The notes: generated from the sequence alone by a model not told the origin. DNA of 64,000 nt from Acanthopagrus latus (GCF_904848185.1 NC_051052.1:10693471-10757470), one strand, 5' to 3'; counted from the first letter of the stretch, positions 13,481 through 26,590 are shown. Numbers and translations are program-made.

Positions 13481-14820
13481 TTTTATTGTTTATAGCACAA
13501 GGACATATAAACCAGTAAACACATCACAAAATATAGCCGACATTACAAACATACCAACAAAGCACTGATAACAACAATTTGATTTCAACCCTAAGTGTTT
13601 AAAATACATTCAACGGTTCAGAACCCGTCATTATGATAATAAAAAAGAAATACTTTGGCATCAGGAGAGAAACTTGTAGCTTATTCACATGTTCACAGCA
13701 ATGCATGCTGTCTGTACTGCGTGTCGTAATCTTACGATCACACAGGATTTTTAGCATAGCTGCGTGTCTAGACTGACACAACATAACCTTTTTAAAAAGG
13801 AGTACATAGAGATGACTCAGTAGTGTTCATGAAACATAAGGAAATATACGTAGACTGATATCATACAACATATAAATGACCTTTTCTCAGTGGGAGTGAC
13901 ACATGTATATGTGAAAAATACACTGTGTTAATCACCCTGTTTAGCTTGATTTATTTTTATTAAGGTAGCCTGTGTAACAGATAAAATAACAGTACTCTGG
14001 TAAAGTTCATATGCACAACCCTTGCCAAAATCACAAGAGATATTTTGCCATAAAGCTCTTGTTGGTAATGAAGTGGTTTCTAAAGGTTCAAAGTGGCCCA
14101 GTGCACACGTCTCTGATATATGGGCCCTGCTGAAAGCCTTCGTCCAGCTCTGATATGATTTTGTCTCTTTTAATAGTGTGTTTCACAAGGTTCAATAAAT
14201 TCTCCAATATGGAAAGTCAAACTTTTACACATCTTTTGTGCACCATGGTGAATAATGTTCAAGAAGAGACAAGATGGTTGCTTGTTTAGAAAAAAAACAA
14301 CAAACCCAAGTTGTCGGTAAAATATGAAAAGGGAAAGTCTGTCAGAGTACCTGGAAAACAAATCCAAGGTTATATGTGTAGTAAATATTTTCCTACACTA
14401 AGTTCTACAAGGCCATCTGGCCTGGAAGTTTCAGCACATTTCAGGTATTCACATCACACTCTTACGCAGAGCAACTTACAAGAGGTGAGCAGTTTTTAGT
14501 CTCAGTCTGAGACAAACTATCTTGTTAATGGTTCATCGAAGTAAGCCAAAAGCTTCATGCATTAGTTGTCCACAAAGTAGTGTTTGCATATTTTGACAAC
14601 TCAAAAAGCTTGTATCTGTAGTGGTTATGTTTTTGTTGTATACTGGTAAAAAAAAGCCCTGCTTTAAACAGCAGGGTTCAGCTGGCAAGATTAGAAGTAA
14701 GCTGTTTAGTTTCTTGCTCGAGGACGAATATGTATGTTCTGACCACGCTTGTAAACGTTCGGCTAAGGCACAGTGTCTTTCTTGTCGGCCTTTTAGCCCA
14801 ATCACTGTGATACATTTTTG
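13481..14820 (-). other. gxylt1: probable gxylt1 3' untranslated region
   Basis: AT-rich, no frames of interest. AATAAA on the minus strand occurs at 13955-13950, 13961-13956 and 13487-13482; any could end the transcript, the last giving a ~1.3-kb 3'UTR. Confidence 0.4.
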
Positions 14821-14982
14821 TCATCGTCCACTCGGGGCCTTCCTGTTGACGTCTGCCAGGCTGTGCGCCAGTTTCTTGGTGAATAGCGGGTGAGTTTTAC
14901 CGCAGTAAGTGTGTGTCGTCTTCATTAGTTCCTCCTCTAGAGGTTCTAGCAAAGAAGTCACTGGATCTGCACCAAAAGAGTA
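14821..14982 (-). CDS. gxylt1: gxylt1 last coding exon
   Basis: 53 codons plus TGA, beginning YSFGADPVTSLLEPLEEEL after acceptor tttcag. The segment TTHTYCGK matches the GXYLT1 C-terminus. A dispersed repeat (15007-15125) lies immediately upstream in the intron. Confidence 0.92.
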   Translation of the reverse strand, partial: YSFGADPVTSLLEPLEEELMKTTHTYCGKTHPLFTKKLAHSLADVNRKAPSGR

Positions 14983-17900
14983 CTGAAAGGAAAAAACAAA
15001 TTCATTGGTAAGATTTAAAAGGAGACATATTATGCTCATTTCAAGGTTCCTAATTTCATTTTGTGTTACTACTAGAATAGGTTTACATGCCTCAGGTTTC
15101 TTAATCTTCTTTTCTAGTTTGTCATTCATGTTGACTCAACATGATGCATACTAAAACTAAACTGCATGTGACTACTGAATTTATGTGATTAGATGGATAA
15201 TCTAAATGTACAATAAATAGTTAAAGGCAACCAATCATAAGGAATTTCTGGAATGTGTATTTACACACATTATGTGCTGAAACAGAGACTTGTTCTGACT
15301 ATAAAGGCAGGCTCATATGGTATGATGGAGACTGGTGTGTATCCATCTGGTCTCATGTTGCCAAGTAAGATGCCGCGTACCAGTGTGAGGTTTCTTCACA
15401 GAGCGGAAAAAGACGGGGGTGGTGTTGGTCTAAAGGTTGGAGGAGTGGGCTCCAGAGCTGAAAATGAGCAGCTGAAATCCCAAACTGCTGTCAAAACTCC
15501 CCCGAGGACGCCTCTCAACCCCCCACTGTTCCGACGAAATTGATCAGATTCCCTCAGTAAGTAAGCAAAGTGGTGCTTTGGGCAGCATTTGTGCTTGGAA
15601 GATATCTTTCCCTCGATAAATTAAAAACTAAATCCGCGAGGCATGCCGACAATTTGGGACTCCAAATCTAATCTGATCGGTCAGTCGGGCAAAGCATAAA
15701 GAAGCCCACGTTGTTGGAGTCAGTTTTATGCTATAGGCTTACCGTCCGGTGATAAGAAGGGATTACAGAAGAAATTTCATGTCTTTCCAATAATGAAGGA
15801 GCCTTTACAATGCTCCAAGGAAATCAAAGGGGAATTACCATTTTTTATGCCAGCTCATTTGCTTGCAGTTGGGTCCCTGATATTGGGTCACAAAGAGAAT
15901 GGCGTTTTTATGAGCGCACCCACATGTACACACACCCGCCGCTCATAAAGTTGCATTTACAGTTGGTGTATTGATTTTGTGCGGCTGATGGGGCACTGTT
16001 AGTGTGCAGACTCTGACTCTAAACGTGCCATCGGCTGTAAAATTTAACTGCTGCTTCCCGGGCTCAGCCTCCTGGAGTGGAGGGAGGGCGGAGACGCTTT
16101 ATGATGGACAGACCGCTGCGGTCTGTTTAAGACGCAGACGGGCAGACAGACAGGGAGGAGCACTTCTGCTTGTACTACCGTTTCTTTGTTTGAAGATGCT
16201 GGACATGGACACTTCTCTAGTTTATTAAGACTACTAACTTCTGTGAAGAAACTTTGTATGATTAAGATGACTAGTGAGAAGTTAAGAACAGATGGATACA
16301 GGGCTGAAATACTTCTGTTAATCTATCAGCTGATTAACAGAAAATTACCACCAATTTAGATAATCAATGCACAACTTAAGTCATTTTACAAGCAAAAGTG
16401 CTCATCATTCACTAGCTATAGCTTCTTAAATGGAAACCTCAACATCAACGTGAAAATAATTGATGCCCAACATAAATAACATGATTATCAGCCTTCGTCT
16501 TGACAATATGCTTCATTTTTAGGGATGAGTCAGACAATTTTACCTGTGTTTCCCACACATAACATTTTACTTGGTCAGCCCACTCAGTTACATTGACTGC
16601 CAAGTATATTTGGCGACCCCATTATATAGACTACTTTTTTAAAAAAAGGTTTTATCTGTCCACAACATTGATGCCATCCACTATCGATTAAAAAGGCCTA
16701 AGTGACAATCCGTCCTCGGTTTGCCAGTGAGTGTGCCTTAAGATGGACAATGAAAGCATCACTTGATAGGCCTAATGTAAGCTAAATACAACTTTGTCAC
16801 AGTCACAGTATATAAACCAGGTTGGCAGTAGTATTTCTGATTTAAAAATTAAGCAAAAGTGCATCTGAGTCCTTTGTCTGGTGCCAGTTTTCCTCACTCG
16901 AACACTTTCATTGAGCTGCCAATGTAGCACTGTCCTGTTATTATTCATTCCATAACACCATACACATTGCCTGAGGTTCTGCTGCAGATGAACCAACAAG
17001 AAGCGTATGAAATGTGCAGTGAGATTAAACACACAGAGGATCAATCTATACACCATCCTCCTGGCAAACCAGACTTAATCACATATCTATGAAAGTATCA
17101 ATACCTACACAGACTATTGGAAAACTGTGTGTTATTGCCTGCTGTGGGGTTTACTTTCCCATGTAGCAGCACAAACAGCACAGGTACATGTGTGTCTGTA
17201 ATTGATCCTGTCTTTTAAAGCTGCAGTTTTAACTGCAGGCCATGGATCAGGTATGGATCAGCCATCACTCTGATCTACGTTCAATGCTTTGTTAATAGGA
17301 AAGCAATGGGACTCCCAATGTTGATGGCTTCATTAAGTAAATGCCACTTGTGTCGTCAGTATCATTACAGAGCCGGTAAACAACCCATAAAACATCCTCA
17401 TGGGGGAAATTAGCTTTGACTCCAACCTTTTCAAAATGGTGGAGATCTGTGTTCCTCAATGTGGACAATCTGTTGTCGCTAACACTTAGGGTGTTTAGGG
17501 TCAGCACCAATCCAGAACCTCATCTGGGAGGGTGAAGAAACAGTTCAACGGAGGAGAGCAGGCGGGTCACTGGGGTTATAAAAGGGCCCTTTTCATCAGA
17601 TGCTGCTCTAAATTACACCTACAAGCCTCTTTTTTTTCTCTAAACTTAAATATACCCATGAGACTCATAACAGGGTGCAGTTTTCAGTCACCACCCCAGA
17701 TGGAAGTGTAATGCAATTAAACCTATGATCATAACAAGAACGCAAATGTTTCCAGCTAAAAGAAAGTCAGCTGTGTCTTCTGCTAATGACTGATGCCTTT
17801 TCAGATCTCCTACTGTTATTACCTGCCTGTATGATGTCTGTGGGTCTGGGGCACAACCTTTTGAAGCCTCAGGGGCAGACACTAAAACCTGTTAATATTT

Positions 17901-20900
17901 TAGATTATTGACTTTTTTGGGGGGTTATTAAAGGTAACTGTAGATGAACTGCACACATCGTAATAAGTCTTGTTATCTTAATTTAGTATTCAATTGTTAA
18001 AGGTGAAATAGATCACCAAACATACCCAGATATGAAAGATATTTTCAAGAGCTTTTGTATTTTTTTCTTTTGTGAGTCTGTAATGAGCTGGCTAAAATGA
18101 AGCATAAAAAAACTATTAAAAGATTAATGGAAGTGGAGTTAATTTTATGTACTAGGTGTGAGTCTTGGTAACATTAAAGCAGATAAATCTTGGCACTTGA
18201 CGCATCAGTTGTTGGAGTCCAATACAGCCACTTGAATTCTTTTCAGTCTTTTTTGCTCAACAATGTAGAGAGTTCTGTATTTTTCTTTTGATGATTTTTC
18301 TGGCCTGGACATTGTAAAAGAGGCCTATACTGCATTCAGTACCTGAATTCACAGAACCTACATAAGGACTATTGTATTCAAGCATCTCATAACACAAACA
18401 TGCATGCCCACCTTTCTTATGGCCTCGTAAACAGCCCTGAAGGCAGGCTGTTTGCGGTCATGGTAAACCCCTCTGTTTCCATGCAGTATGTAGATGCCGT
18501 CTTCTTCAGCAGATGCACAATTACTGCCGTAGATACAATGATCTGGACGATAATTCCACCGGCACGGAAACTCCAGCAGGCACTCTGGGAGTGGAGGTAA
18601 ACAAAGAAAAGCTTTAATCAACATATTATTGCAGGCGAGGCTGCTCCTGTAATTTTGAGAAACAAGAGGAATAATATAGAAATTGGTATAAGTAAATTCT
18701 CAATATCATTTATGAAATAGTTTTTCTAGCTAATGGTTTTTCCCCTTCTGTTTGGCCTGATTTTTTGAGTCACCAGCCACCCCACTGGACTGTGCAGACT
18801 TACCTGGGTTGTGAGAGAAAATGATATTGAGAAGGTCCTGGTCTCCCCAGGTTATGTTGAGTTTGTACTTCTGAAGAAGAGGCATCAGCAGCTCCTCCCA
18901 GCGCAGCCCCACAGATGTCATGTCATTCTGTCAACATACACATGGATACAAAACAGTCAAAAAGATGCCTTTATTTTATGTCAGCTGTTTGACAGGCTCA
19001 AATTGGAGGCCTTTCTCAGACCTTAGTGCAAAGCAATTGCAGTTGAAGGAGGACATCTTGTGGACAAAAAACGTATTACACTGCTACAGTAAACCAAACA
19101 TGACTGACTAGTCAAATGTCAATGGTCAGTCCTACCTTGAAGAAAAAGCTCCTCATCCTTGTCATGTTCATGAGCATGACTCCTGAGTTGATGCCCGTCC
19201 TGCCATAGAAGGGGTGTCGGGCAAAACGGTTGTACCAGGCAATGCGGGGCTCCTCGTGCTCCGGGGCCATGGCTGCCAGCTGGGAGGAATTAAACTGGGA
19301 CAAGAACTCCCACAGGCGGTCTACAGGCTGCAGGAAGAGGATGTCTGAGTCAACATACACAACGGATTCCACGTCCTTTAGGATTAGCTGCAAAGACAAA
19401 GAAATCACTTAATAATGTGGACATTCTCCATTGTTTGTGATGATTCTTAGTGTAGTCTTAGTGTTTGTTCTGCAGTTGCTGTCATGTATGTATAAGGTGA
19501 ACTGCTCTTGAAAATATAAATATTCTCTTTTTTACATATTTTAATCTGTTGATGTTTAACTATAAATTCATACCAAAAGTGAAGTTTGTGACTTAGTTTG
19601 TGACTTGGGAGATTACACTGATAGTTCACATCTTATTTTCTCTCATTTTCCCAGACACGGATTTCCTAATCTGTTAAGTTTTGTCTTTACAAACAACTTT
19701 GATGCATCTTCTCTTTATTTGTAACTCACAGGTAAGAAGAGTCTCTGAGAGGCGCAGGGTTTGAAGAGTTTCTTCCACTCTGCTGCGTTCTCACTGGGGA
19801 AGCTGATGGAGTAGACTGTATAGTTGAACTTGGAGTGAATAAAACCAGGCCATGACTCCAACTGGAACACAGATAAATATTGAATTGCATGTACAAATAC
19901 ACAGAACAGGATATGGTCAACACACAAACTTAAGCACACTTCCAAATATTTGTAACTCACAGCTTCCATGAAACTGGCATGAAGCTGATCTTCAGCAAAA
20001 ATGTGCAAGTAGATGTGCTTGATGCTGAAAAGCACAGCGGACTTGATCATGGTAAGAGTCTCCTCGAGCCTGTCGCCACAGGCCACCACAGCCAGGTGCA
20101 TGGCAGGATCCGGTCTGCTCTGCACGCCGCCACCACCCGCCTCCAACTGACCCTGCTGACGCATGATGTACCTGAGAGAGAGGATGTAGAGATTTCAGAA
20201 TGAGTAAGACCTAATAATAATAATAATAATGATACTGCAGTATGGCATGAACCATTCTTTCCCATTTGCATCCAGAGGGTGCACAGTTTGAGGGTCTTTG
20301 TTTTCCATGAAGCAAACACACACTGCAGTTTTGTCTTATTTGCAAAAAGGTGATGAATGACATCAGTGTCAAGCCACCACAGGACATTTTAACATCAACT
20401 TTATACCATTTTAGTTAGTAGACCAGCCCAGCATTTCACTGTACATACTGAGAAATATGAGTATATAAAACATGAATCCTTGAATCGGTGAAGTTGTTTG
20501 ACGTCAGTTCAAACTATTATGTGTGTACTTCTCAGAAATTATAAACAAATTTCATAAACATATCTAATGCTATGATACCTCAAATGTGGTTATCAAACAC
20601 TATCAAACCAAGATATGTACATTTACATAGAAAGGATATATTACAGTTTAACAAGAAACATTACTATCCAAAATGACAACAGTAAACTTTACAGGGATTT
20701 AATACAAATAAATCACCCAAACCATCGTTTTCTGTATTATGTTCTGTTAAAAAAAACTTTTAATATCTGCACATATCAGACAAAATGTATGCAAATATAC
20801 CTGTGATATCAGTATAAAGTCGACCTTAGCAAAATACCAAATCACTTTGTTTTCAGCCTCTCAAAAGTAAGACATGGCTGCTTTCCTTTGTACTATGTCA

Positions 20901-22208
20901 AAGTAAACCCTTTTTTATGTTTCAAGCTTTGAGAGATATCCCTTTAGGCTTTGAAGAGCTATTTTCTAGACCTTTTCATAGACCAAATAATTAAAGTATC
21001 TAATGAAATGTTACCCTATCATGGCTGTGGATTTTATCTCACTGGACCCAGCCTTGCCTGCGGTCATGATACTAGTTGCCTCTGTGAGGGATTGAAAGGC
21101 AGACAAAAACTGTGGTCTCTTTCTTTTGAACTTTACTGGCCACACCTCCCATCTATCCCCCTCCTCAAACACTGACACAAATAGTCAGCTGTGAAAACAA
21201 AACAAAGCAGAGTTTGCAACTGCATCATACATTTAACATTTAATTACACATGTCACTTCATATGAGATACACATTTTCTATACACCTTTTTCGATTAAAT
21301 TTGGCTCAGTGTGAGGCTGGTTTGGACAGTGGGAGACACGCTATTCTTTACAACTTTAATGACACATCACTTAAAGGTGCAAAGTCTAGTTTTGGGGGAA
21401 TACATTGTAATCTGAAGAGAGAGGTCTTCACTGACTGATTCGTATTCCTAAACCACAAACAAAAACTCTCTTTGTTTTCTTGACTTAATACATTGAATAA
21501 ACAAACTAACATTCAAGGACAATACAATTTCCTGCTTCAATATGTTTATACATGGCGGACCCTGCCACCTCTCTAGCTTCAAAACAATGTTCTAAACAGC
21601 TTGTTTATGCAGTTATGGTAAAGATGAATGTTTGTGAGTTTGTAGTATTATGTTTGTCATTATTAATGTAAACATTAAAAGTCTTAGTTTAATTTCCTTC
21701 TCTAAAACTACACAGATCCCCTATAATCTAGGAAAAATCAAGAGGTGCTGTTCTTGAAGTCTCACCTGTCGAAATCTCGCGTCACCTCTAACTTAAACCG
21801 TTTCATTACAAACCGTTAGCTAGCTGTTTGTATACGTTACGTGTGTCATGGGCCGTTCGGTCAGTCAACGTCACATTCCTATACATACAAGTGTGATACA
21901 GAGTTCATTTCTACATCTCTACCCACACTCAAAGTATTAAATGTTAATTGTTTGGTCTAGTGTAATCTGTTATGTTAAAAAAAAGACCTAAAATCACAGT
22001 CCTACCTATTGTACCAGTGCTGGCTTTGGGGCCCAGTTTTGTCCGCGGCCCCTCGCCTGCCTCCGGGGACTCTCGGTGGGCTGAGACCCCTCTTCGGTCC
22101 GTTCCCACCGACCGGCGCGTCCGAGTAAACCAGCTTACTGTAAACAAACAAGCCCGAAAACACGGCAAACACTGTGCACAGCAATAGTGCACGAATGTAA
22201 CGCCGCAT
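14821..22208 (-). CDS. gxylt1: glucoside xylosyltransferase 1, complete coding region in seven exons
   Basis: Seven exons join in frame to 418 residues (human about 440): 22208-22006, 20171-19961, 19861-19730, 19387-19136, 18927-18804, 18584-18412, 14982-14821. All introns are GT-AG. Family knowledge: GXYLT1 is a type II membrane GT8 enzyme that adds alpha-1,3-xylose from UDP-xylose to the O-glucose on Notch EGF repeats. Seen: a hydrophobic anchor at about residues 6-26, a Gly/Pro/Arg-rich stem, the catalytic block beginning MHLAVVACGDRLEETL, a DSD metal-binding motif (residues 195-197) in VVYVDSDILFLQPVDRLWEF, a YGRTGINSGVMLMN block, and the C-terminal HGNRGVYHDRKQPAFRAVYE motif. Four N-glycosylation sequons (NYT, NSS, NMT, NIT) fit a lumenal domain. 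Teleosts can carry two co-orthologues (a and b); the sequence alone does not decide which this is. Candidate AATAAA signals on this strand lie at 13950-13961 and 13482-13487. Confidence 0.95.
14983..18411 (-). other. gxylt1: gxylt1 intron 6
   Basis: 3.4-kb GT-AG intron. It holds the family B fragment and a TTAAAGG-type terminus at 17997 (ttaaaggtgaaatagatcac); otherwise nothing recognised. Confidence 0.8.
15007..15125 (+). mobile_element. family B element fragment in gxylt1 intron 6
   Basis: TTTAAAAGGAGACATATTATG, then ctcatttcaaggttcctaat and actagaataggtttacatgc. The same words occur in the longer copy at 31001. Confidence 0.7.
18412..18584 (-). CDS. gxylt1: gxylt1 coding exon 6
   Basis: Encodes ECLLEFPCRWNYRPDHC through AVYEAIRK. 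Acceptor ctcccag, donor gtgggc. It is separated from the last exon by a 3.4-kb intron. Confidence 0.93.
18804..18927 (-). CDS. gxylt1: gxylt1 coding exon 5
   Basis: Encodes NDMTSVGLRWEELLMPL through WGDQDLLNIIFSHNP. The WGDQD block is typical of the family. Acceptor gttgacag, donor gtaagt, last codon split 1/2. Confidence 0.93.
19136..19387 (-). CDS. gxylt1: gxylt1 coding exon 4 with DSD motif
   Basis: 84 codons, acceptor ctttgcag, donor gtagga. It holds the DSD metal-binding motif and the INSGVMLMN segment typical of GT8 enzymes. Confidence 0.95.
19730..19861 (-). CDS. gxylt1: gxylt1 coding exon 3
   Basis: Exactly 44 codons (LESWPGFIHS to SQRLFLP), with acceptor tgttccag and donor gtgagt. 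It contains an NYT sequon. Confidence 0.93.
19961..20171 (-). CDS. gxylt1: gxylt1 coding exon 2
   Basis: The acceptor is ctctctcag and the first base completes the split Arg, followed by YIMRQQGQLE. It carries the start of the GT8 fold (MHLAVVACGDRLEETL) and ends ...HASFMEA before gtgagt, in phase 0. Confidence 0.93.
20172..22005 (-). other. gxylt1: gxylt1 intron 1
   Basis: 1.8-kb GT-AG intron with a family A element at 21371-21727 and no other recognised content. Confidence 0.85.
21371..21727 (+). mobile_element. family A element, copy 1
   Basis: Starts ttaaaggtgcaaagtctagt, contains ggcggaccctgccacc (about 21555-21570) and ends with a degenerate inverted terminus (ctctaaaactacacag). See the other copies at 31456, 39830, 44623 and 54154. 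Confidence 0.7.
22006..22208 (-). CDS. gxylt1: gxylt1 coding exon 1
   Basis: Start ATG at 22208-22206 (MRRYIRALLLCTVF). The exon encodes the cytoplasmic tail, the signal anchor and a disordered Gly/Pro/Arg stem. The donor follows ...HWYN+AG and is gtagga; the final Arg codon is split 2/1. Confidence 0.93.
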
Positions 22209-22330
22209 TATGGAGTTTGTAAACGCAACTCGGAGCTAAAGTCATGACACACCATCTAGCGTTCATCAGGACTGGGAAGCTAGAGGCTGCTGGGGCGGCG
22301 CACTTCCGGTCCAGGTTTGGAAAGTAAAAG
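22209..22330 (-). promoter_or_regulatory. gxylt1: gxylt1 proximal promoter / 5' leader
   Basis: GC-rich DNA directly upstream of the start codon. An ETS/GABP-type core (CCGGAAGT on the minus strand) lies at about 22302-22309 beside a GC-rich ggggcggcg. This is typical of TATA-less housekeeping promoters. The transcription start is not visible from sequence alone. Confidence 0.5.
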
Positions 22331-22718
22331 TGTTATCAGGCGCTGCGACTGCGCCCTCTGGCGGCCATGTTAACACCCTGTGGCTCTTTTCACCACACTC
22401 ATTTTCAAGCTTTGGGAATAATACAGTAGTTGCTTTATTTACAAACGAGAGACAGAGACAGGGAAGACTATACAAGATTACATATACAGCATCTCTTTGC
22501 AGCTGTAAATGCATGATTATGTTTATCTTCTACTTTCAGTATGTTTGAGGATTTAAGGTACATGCTCAGTCATCGAGTCATAGGGATTCAGGGTCTGTAA
22601 TTGTTTTAATGACAGAAGGTCAATTTAGGCCAAACAAACAAACAGAAAACAGAAGAGCAACTGTTCAGTGTTTATTCAGGCTTATACATATGTGCTGTTA
22701 GCTCTTGTTATTGAAGAC

Positions 22719-22764
<46 letters not shown>

Positions 22765-23540
22765 GAAAGGGGAAACTGTTTGCTGCAACCATTGTCTTTA
22801 GCAACCATTCAACATTTTTTTAAAAAAATTTTCACCCTGACAAACGTACTCAGGTACTCCTGAAAGATGAGAGGCTTGGTACTGCATCATAATGCATACT
22901 TAAATATATAATATGTTATATGATTAGTGTGATCTGAATTAGCATATGATTTTACTAAGTACATTTTGTATTTTATTTTTGTAGTGTGAGGTCACATTTC
23001 CATTACTGCCCGCATTATTTTGTTACCCGTCCTTTCCCACCACCTATGGATTCATAGTTCACTTTTATTTTGAAGGCGATGCCACGTCTTCCGGGTTGTG
23101 TCTCTGCTGTGCCCCCTTCACTTGATGCACAAGTGTAAGGCAGGAGAAGCAGGAGGTCGGGACCCTAAATTGGGGGAAGGGTGGGAGCGATAAGCAAGGC
23201 TGATTCCCCCCCTCTGTCTCCCCTTCCCTCCCTCCCTCCCTCCCCCGTCAGCCTCCGTCTGCAGCAACTCTCAATTGATTTCACCTCTGAAAAGACCCAT
23301 TCATGGCTTTAAGTGACTAGTCGTCTTTATTGAGGTGACTCTACCAGACAACAGAACTGATGGCCAACTGCATTTTGCATTCAGTGAGAGAAATGAAACA
23401 ACTGACTGATCTATGTTTGATTATTTAGTGTATAAACCATACCTTAAATATAATCATGTCAAGGAGATGCTTGACTCACAACACCATCAACGTGATGCAT
23501 CAGTCATCTCTGAACCTACTGTGTTGAAGATGAGCAGCAG
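22331..23540. other. intergenic spacer gxylt1-yaf2, left part
   Basis: Contains the (TA)20 run and a C-rich (CCCT)n stretch near 23220-23250. No gene recognised. Confidence 0.6.
22721..22761. repeat. (TA)20 microsatellite
   Basis: Uninterrupted TA units between gxylt1 and yaf2. Confidence 0.95.
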
Positions 23541-24115
23541 TTAAAGGACAAGCTCACTCAAATCTGAAAGTTCAGTCTTTAACCACTCACCTCGTATACC
23601 TGATCGAAAGTTGGGGGAAATTTTATCGCCTGTGAAACGTTCTCTGGCGCTTTGCAGCGAAACAGAGGCGCTGCCTTCTCCTGAACAAATGAAGGTGGAT
23701 GGGGACTTGTTTTAAAAATGCAGAAATATAAATGAAGTAAGACACAAAATGGCTGCACACAGATTGTCTGGCGTAATCCCAAGTCCCCACTAGCCCTGAG
23801 ATCCCCATATTGATTTTGAACGATGTTATTTACACCTGAAATCTTTGCTGTAGCTGCTAAGCTAAAAGCGTTAGCATGCACACCATCCGAAATGGTTGCA
23901 CAAGGGTGTTCATGGAGCCATTTTATGTTTTGTTTTCTGTTATTCTTTTCCCATGTTTTGAAACAAGTCCCCATCTACTGCAAATGTAAAGGAGAATGCC
24001 GCTGCGACAGTGTTTTCTGTGATGCTTCAGAACCTTCAAAACTTCATCCAAATTTCCATCAGCATACTGGCGAGTAGATGATGACTGGATTTTTTGGACG
24101 AACGCATCCTTTAAG
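23541..24115. mobile_element. ~575-bp inverted-repeat non-autonomous element
   Basis: The left end ttaaaggacaagctcactca ... accactcacc and the right end ggcgagtagatgatgactgg ... catcctttaag are inverted complements over about 45 bp with mismatches. Both ends carry TTAA next to AGG/CCT. The internal open frames (for example 131 codons on the minus strand at 23579-23974) show no known protein. Confidence 0.7.
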
Positions 24116-25544
24116 CTGTTCACCAGCTAAAAAGCAAAGATTAGCAAAAACCCAATGACGATACATAGCATGCATGAAAGTGTGGGCGTAAGAAACAACA
24201 TGTCTTTGTTTGAATTTTGTTATTTTCTTATTCAGACATGTAATAAACAAGTTCACACATTGTTTTTTTTTTTTTTTAAAACAACTGAGCATGGAAAGCA
24301 AAAAAGCGAAAATCAAAAAATATCAACAAGTGACACCAACATATTTTTAAGTGTCTTTCCATTTTTGCCACAACCGAATAACAGATGTCTGTCGGAAAAC
24401 AGGTCTCTCGGCTCCACGTGACTAGTCCCAGCTAGTGCGGTGGGCCGACGAGATCTCCCGACACATTAAACGATGCTAACAAACTAAGAGACACAGCCTG
24501 TCCCACAATATACCGAGACCATAATATTATCATGCCATGACAGTTTCTCAGGATCTGTGCTAAAATGTAAAAAGTAAAAATCTTGACAATAACACTGGTA
24601 TGATGGATAATACAACCACATCAAAACATTGTAGTACAATATTTTAGAAATATCCATTTCATCTGTGTATTATTTCTACAGGTTTTTTTTTTATAAGTTA
24701 TTGTGTAGTTAGGTTGATCTATAGTTGTTCTGCTGGGAGTTTTTAGTAGATTCTAAAGCTCGCCCCACTTTGCTACATCAAAATGGAGGAATTTAAACAG
24801 TCTCTGAAGTCCATCACGCTGCGCACCATCCCCTTTACAGCTGATAAATGTGCATGTCCACAAGTCAAAGCTCTTTTTTTTTTTGTTTCTTTTGTGCAAG
24901 CACCGTGCTGTATCCAGACCGGGTCCACTGTGGGGGCAGAACAGTGTGAGCATCCACTCTTTTTTTTCCCCACGCGTAGCCCCGTTTGTGCAGCAGAGAT
25001 TTAAAAAAGGAGAATACCGGTGTCATTTACAGCTACAGCCCCTTAAACTACCGTCTACAGTTAGGTGCCACTTCCTCAGTCCATCCCTTGTGCAATCAAC
25101 GGTTCTTTTTTATTTTGCGCCTTTGAAACAAACTCTCCCATCACAAACCTGGTTGGAAAGTGGTTGCAAGAACATAAAAAAGCATGCACGATAAAAAAGT
25201 TGAAACATGATGAAATATGACGTCTTTGAAGAATTGTTACCATATCCGCGCAGTTAATCAGCCTGTGGGAGTCATGTGACTGATGATAACCATGGTGCAA
25301 CATTACCATGAAGCAGACAGGGATTGGTGACAGAGCTTTTATGTTTCTCAAAGCTGCATTAAGCGATATTTTTGGATGAGGTTACAGCAAGAATGAAAAT
25401 TTAGCTCTAATATACAAAGCCCTGAGAGATAGATTTTAGCTAATATTGCTAACATGTCCGCAACCGGGGCCCTTTCAGAGACGAAGGTGATTCAGTCATG
25501 TTTCCTGACAAAAAAATTCCCTTTAAATTTGAAGTTACTGGCCA

Positions 25545-26590
25545 TCTAGCAAATATCAGCCAAATATTCACCCAAATTTTACCCTGGTTTGGTCTGTAGG
25601 CAGCTAGCCAGCTAGTAGTTGGGTTGTAGCTGTAGTTTTGAAACTACTACCTATCTAGCTAGCTAACCAATAATTGCCAAATATTTACCCAAATCTGTTT
25701 TCTGGTTGCTAGCTAGATAATAGTAAGCTACCTACTAGTAAAGTGCAGAAGTACAAGAAGTCAGCTACTAGCTAACTTCAATCTTCTGTAATGTAATGCT
25801 AGGTATTATTAATGCATGTCTGGACAGGACATAGGACATAGTTGAAATTTGTGAGGATAAGAAAACCATAGTAGTGAGGTAAAAGCTGTATATTGCTAAA
25901 TACTGACCCAAAATGTGCCCTGGTTTGGTCTGTAGGCAGCTAGCCAGCTAGTAGTTGGGTTGTAGCTGTAGTTTTGCAATACTACCTATCTAGCTAGCTA
26001 ACCAATATTTGCCAGATACTTACCCAAATCTGTTTTCTGGTTGCTAGCTAGTTAATAGTAAGCTACCTACTAGTCAAGTGCAGAAGTACAAGAAGTCAGC
26101 TACTAGCTAACTTCAATCTTCTGCAGTGTAATTCTAGATATTGTTAATGCATGTCTGAACTGGCTTGGAGGACATGGCTGAAGTTTGTGAGGGTAAGAAA
26201 ACCAAAGTATTGAGCTAAAAGCTATATGTTACCAAATATTTACTGAGATTTTAGTTCTGCTTCGGGGTCCTGACTTGGCAAGCTGCTAGCTATTGAGTGG
26301 CTGTAAAATACTTTCTTTACCAGCTACTAGCTAACTTCAATCTTCTTCCATTTTATGCTGGCCTGGTAGTGTTAACAACAGTTTATTAATCTGAACATGC
26401 TCACTGGACATGGTTGATGTATTTGAGGGTTAGAAATGAGCTATAACCTGCATATATCCAATATTTACCAACATTGTAACTCTGGTTTAATCCATACTTG
26501 ACTAGTGGCTAGATAGCTAGCTAGAAGCTGCGAAAGACTTAGAAAACCAAAGTAATGAGCCAAAAGCTGCATATAGCTGTAGAGTTGCAC
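25545..26590. repeat. tandem array of ~336-bp units, about 3-4 copies
   Basis: ccctggtttggtctgtaggc begins copies at 25582 and 25918, giving a 336-bp period. Copies 1 and 2 are nearly identical. A third, more diverged copy starts near 26250 and a shortened fourth near 26478. Units are rich in CTAG/GCTAGC words. Confidence 0.85.

Noticed and set aside
12956..13495. 179-codon open frame on the plus strand
   Set aside because: No recognisable domain, no splice context, composition of AT-rich non-coding DNA.
23579..23974. 131-codon minus-strand frame
   Set aside because: It lies entirely inside the 575-bp inverted-repeat element and is not a transposase.
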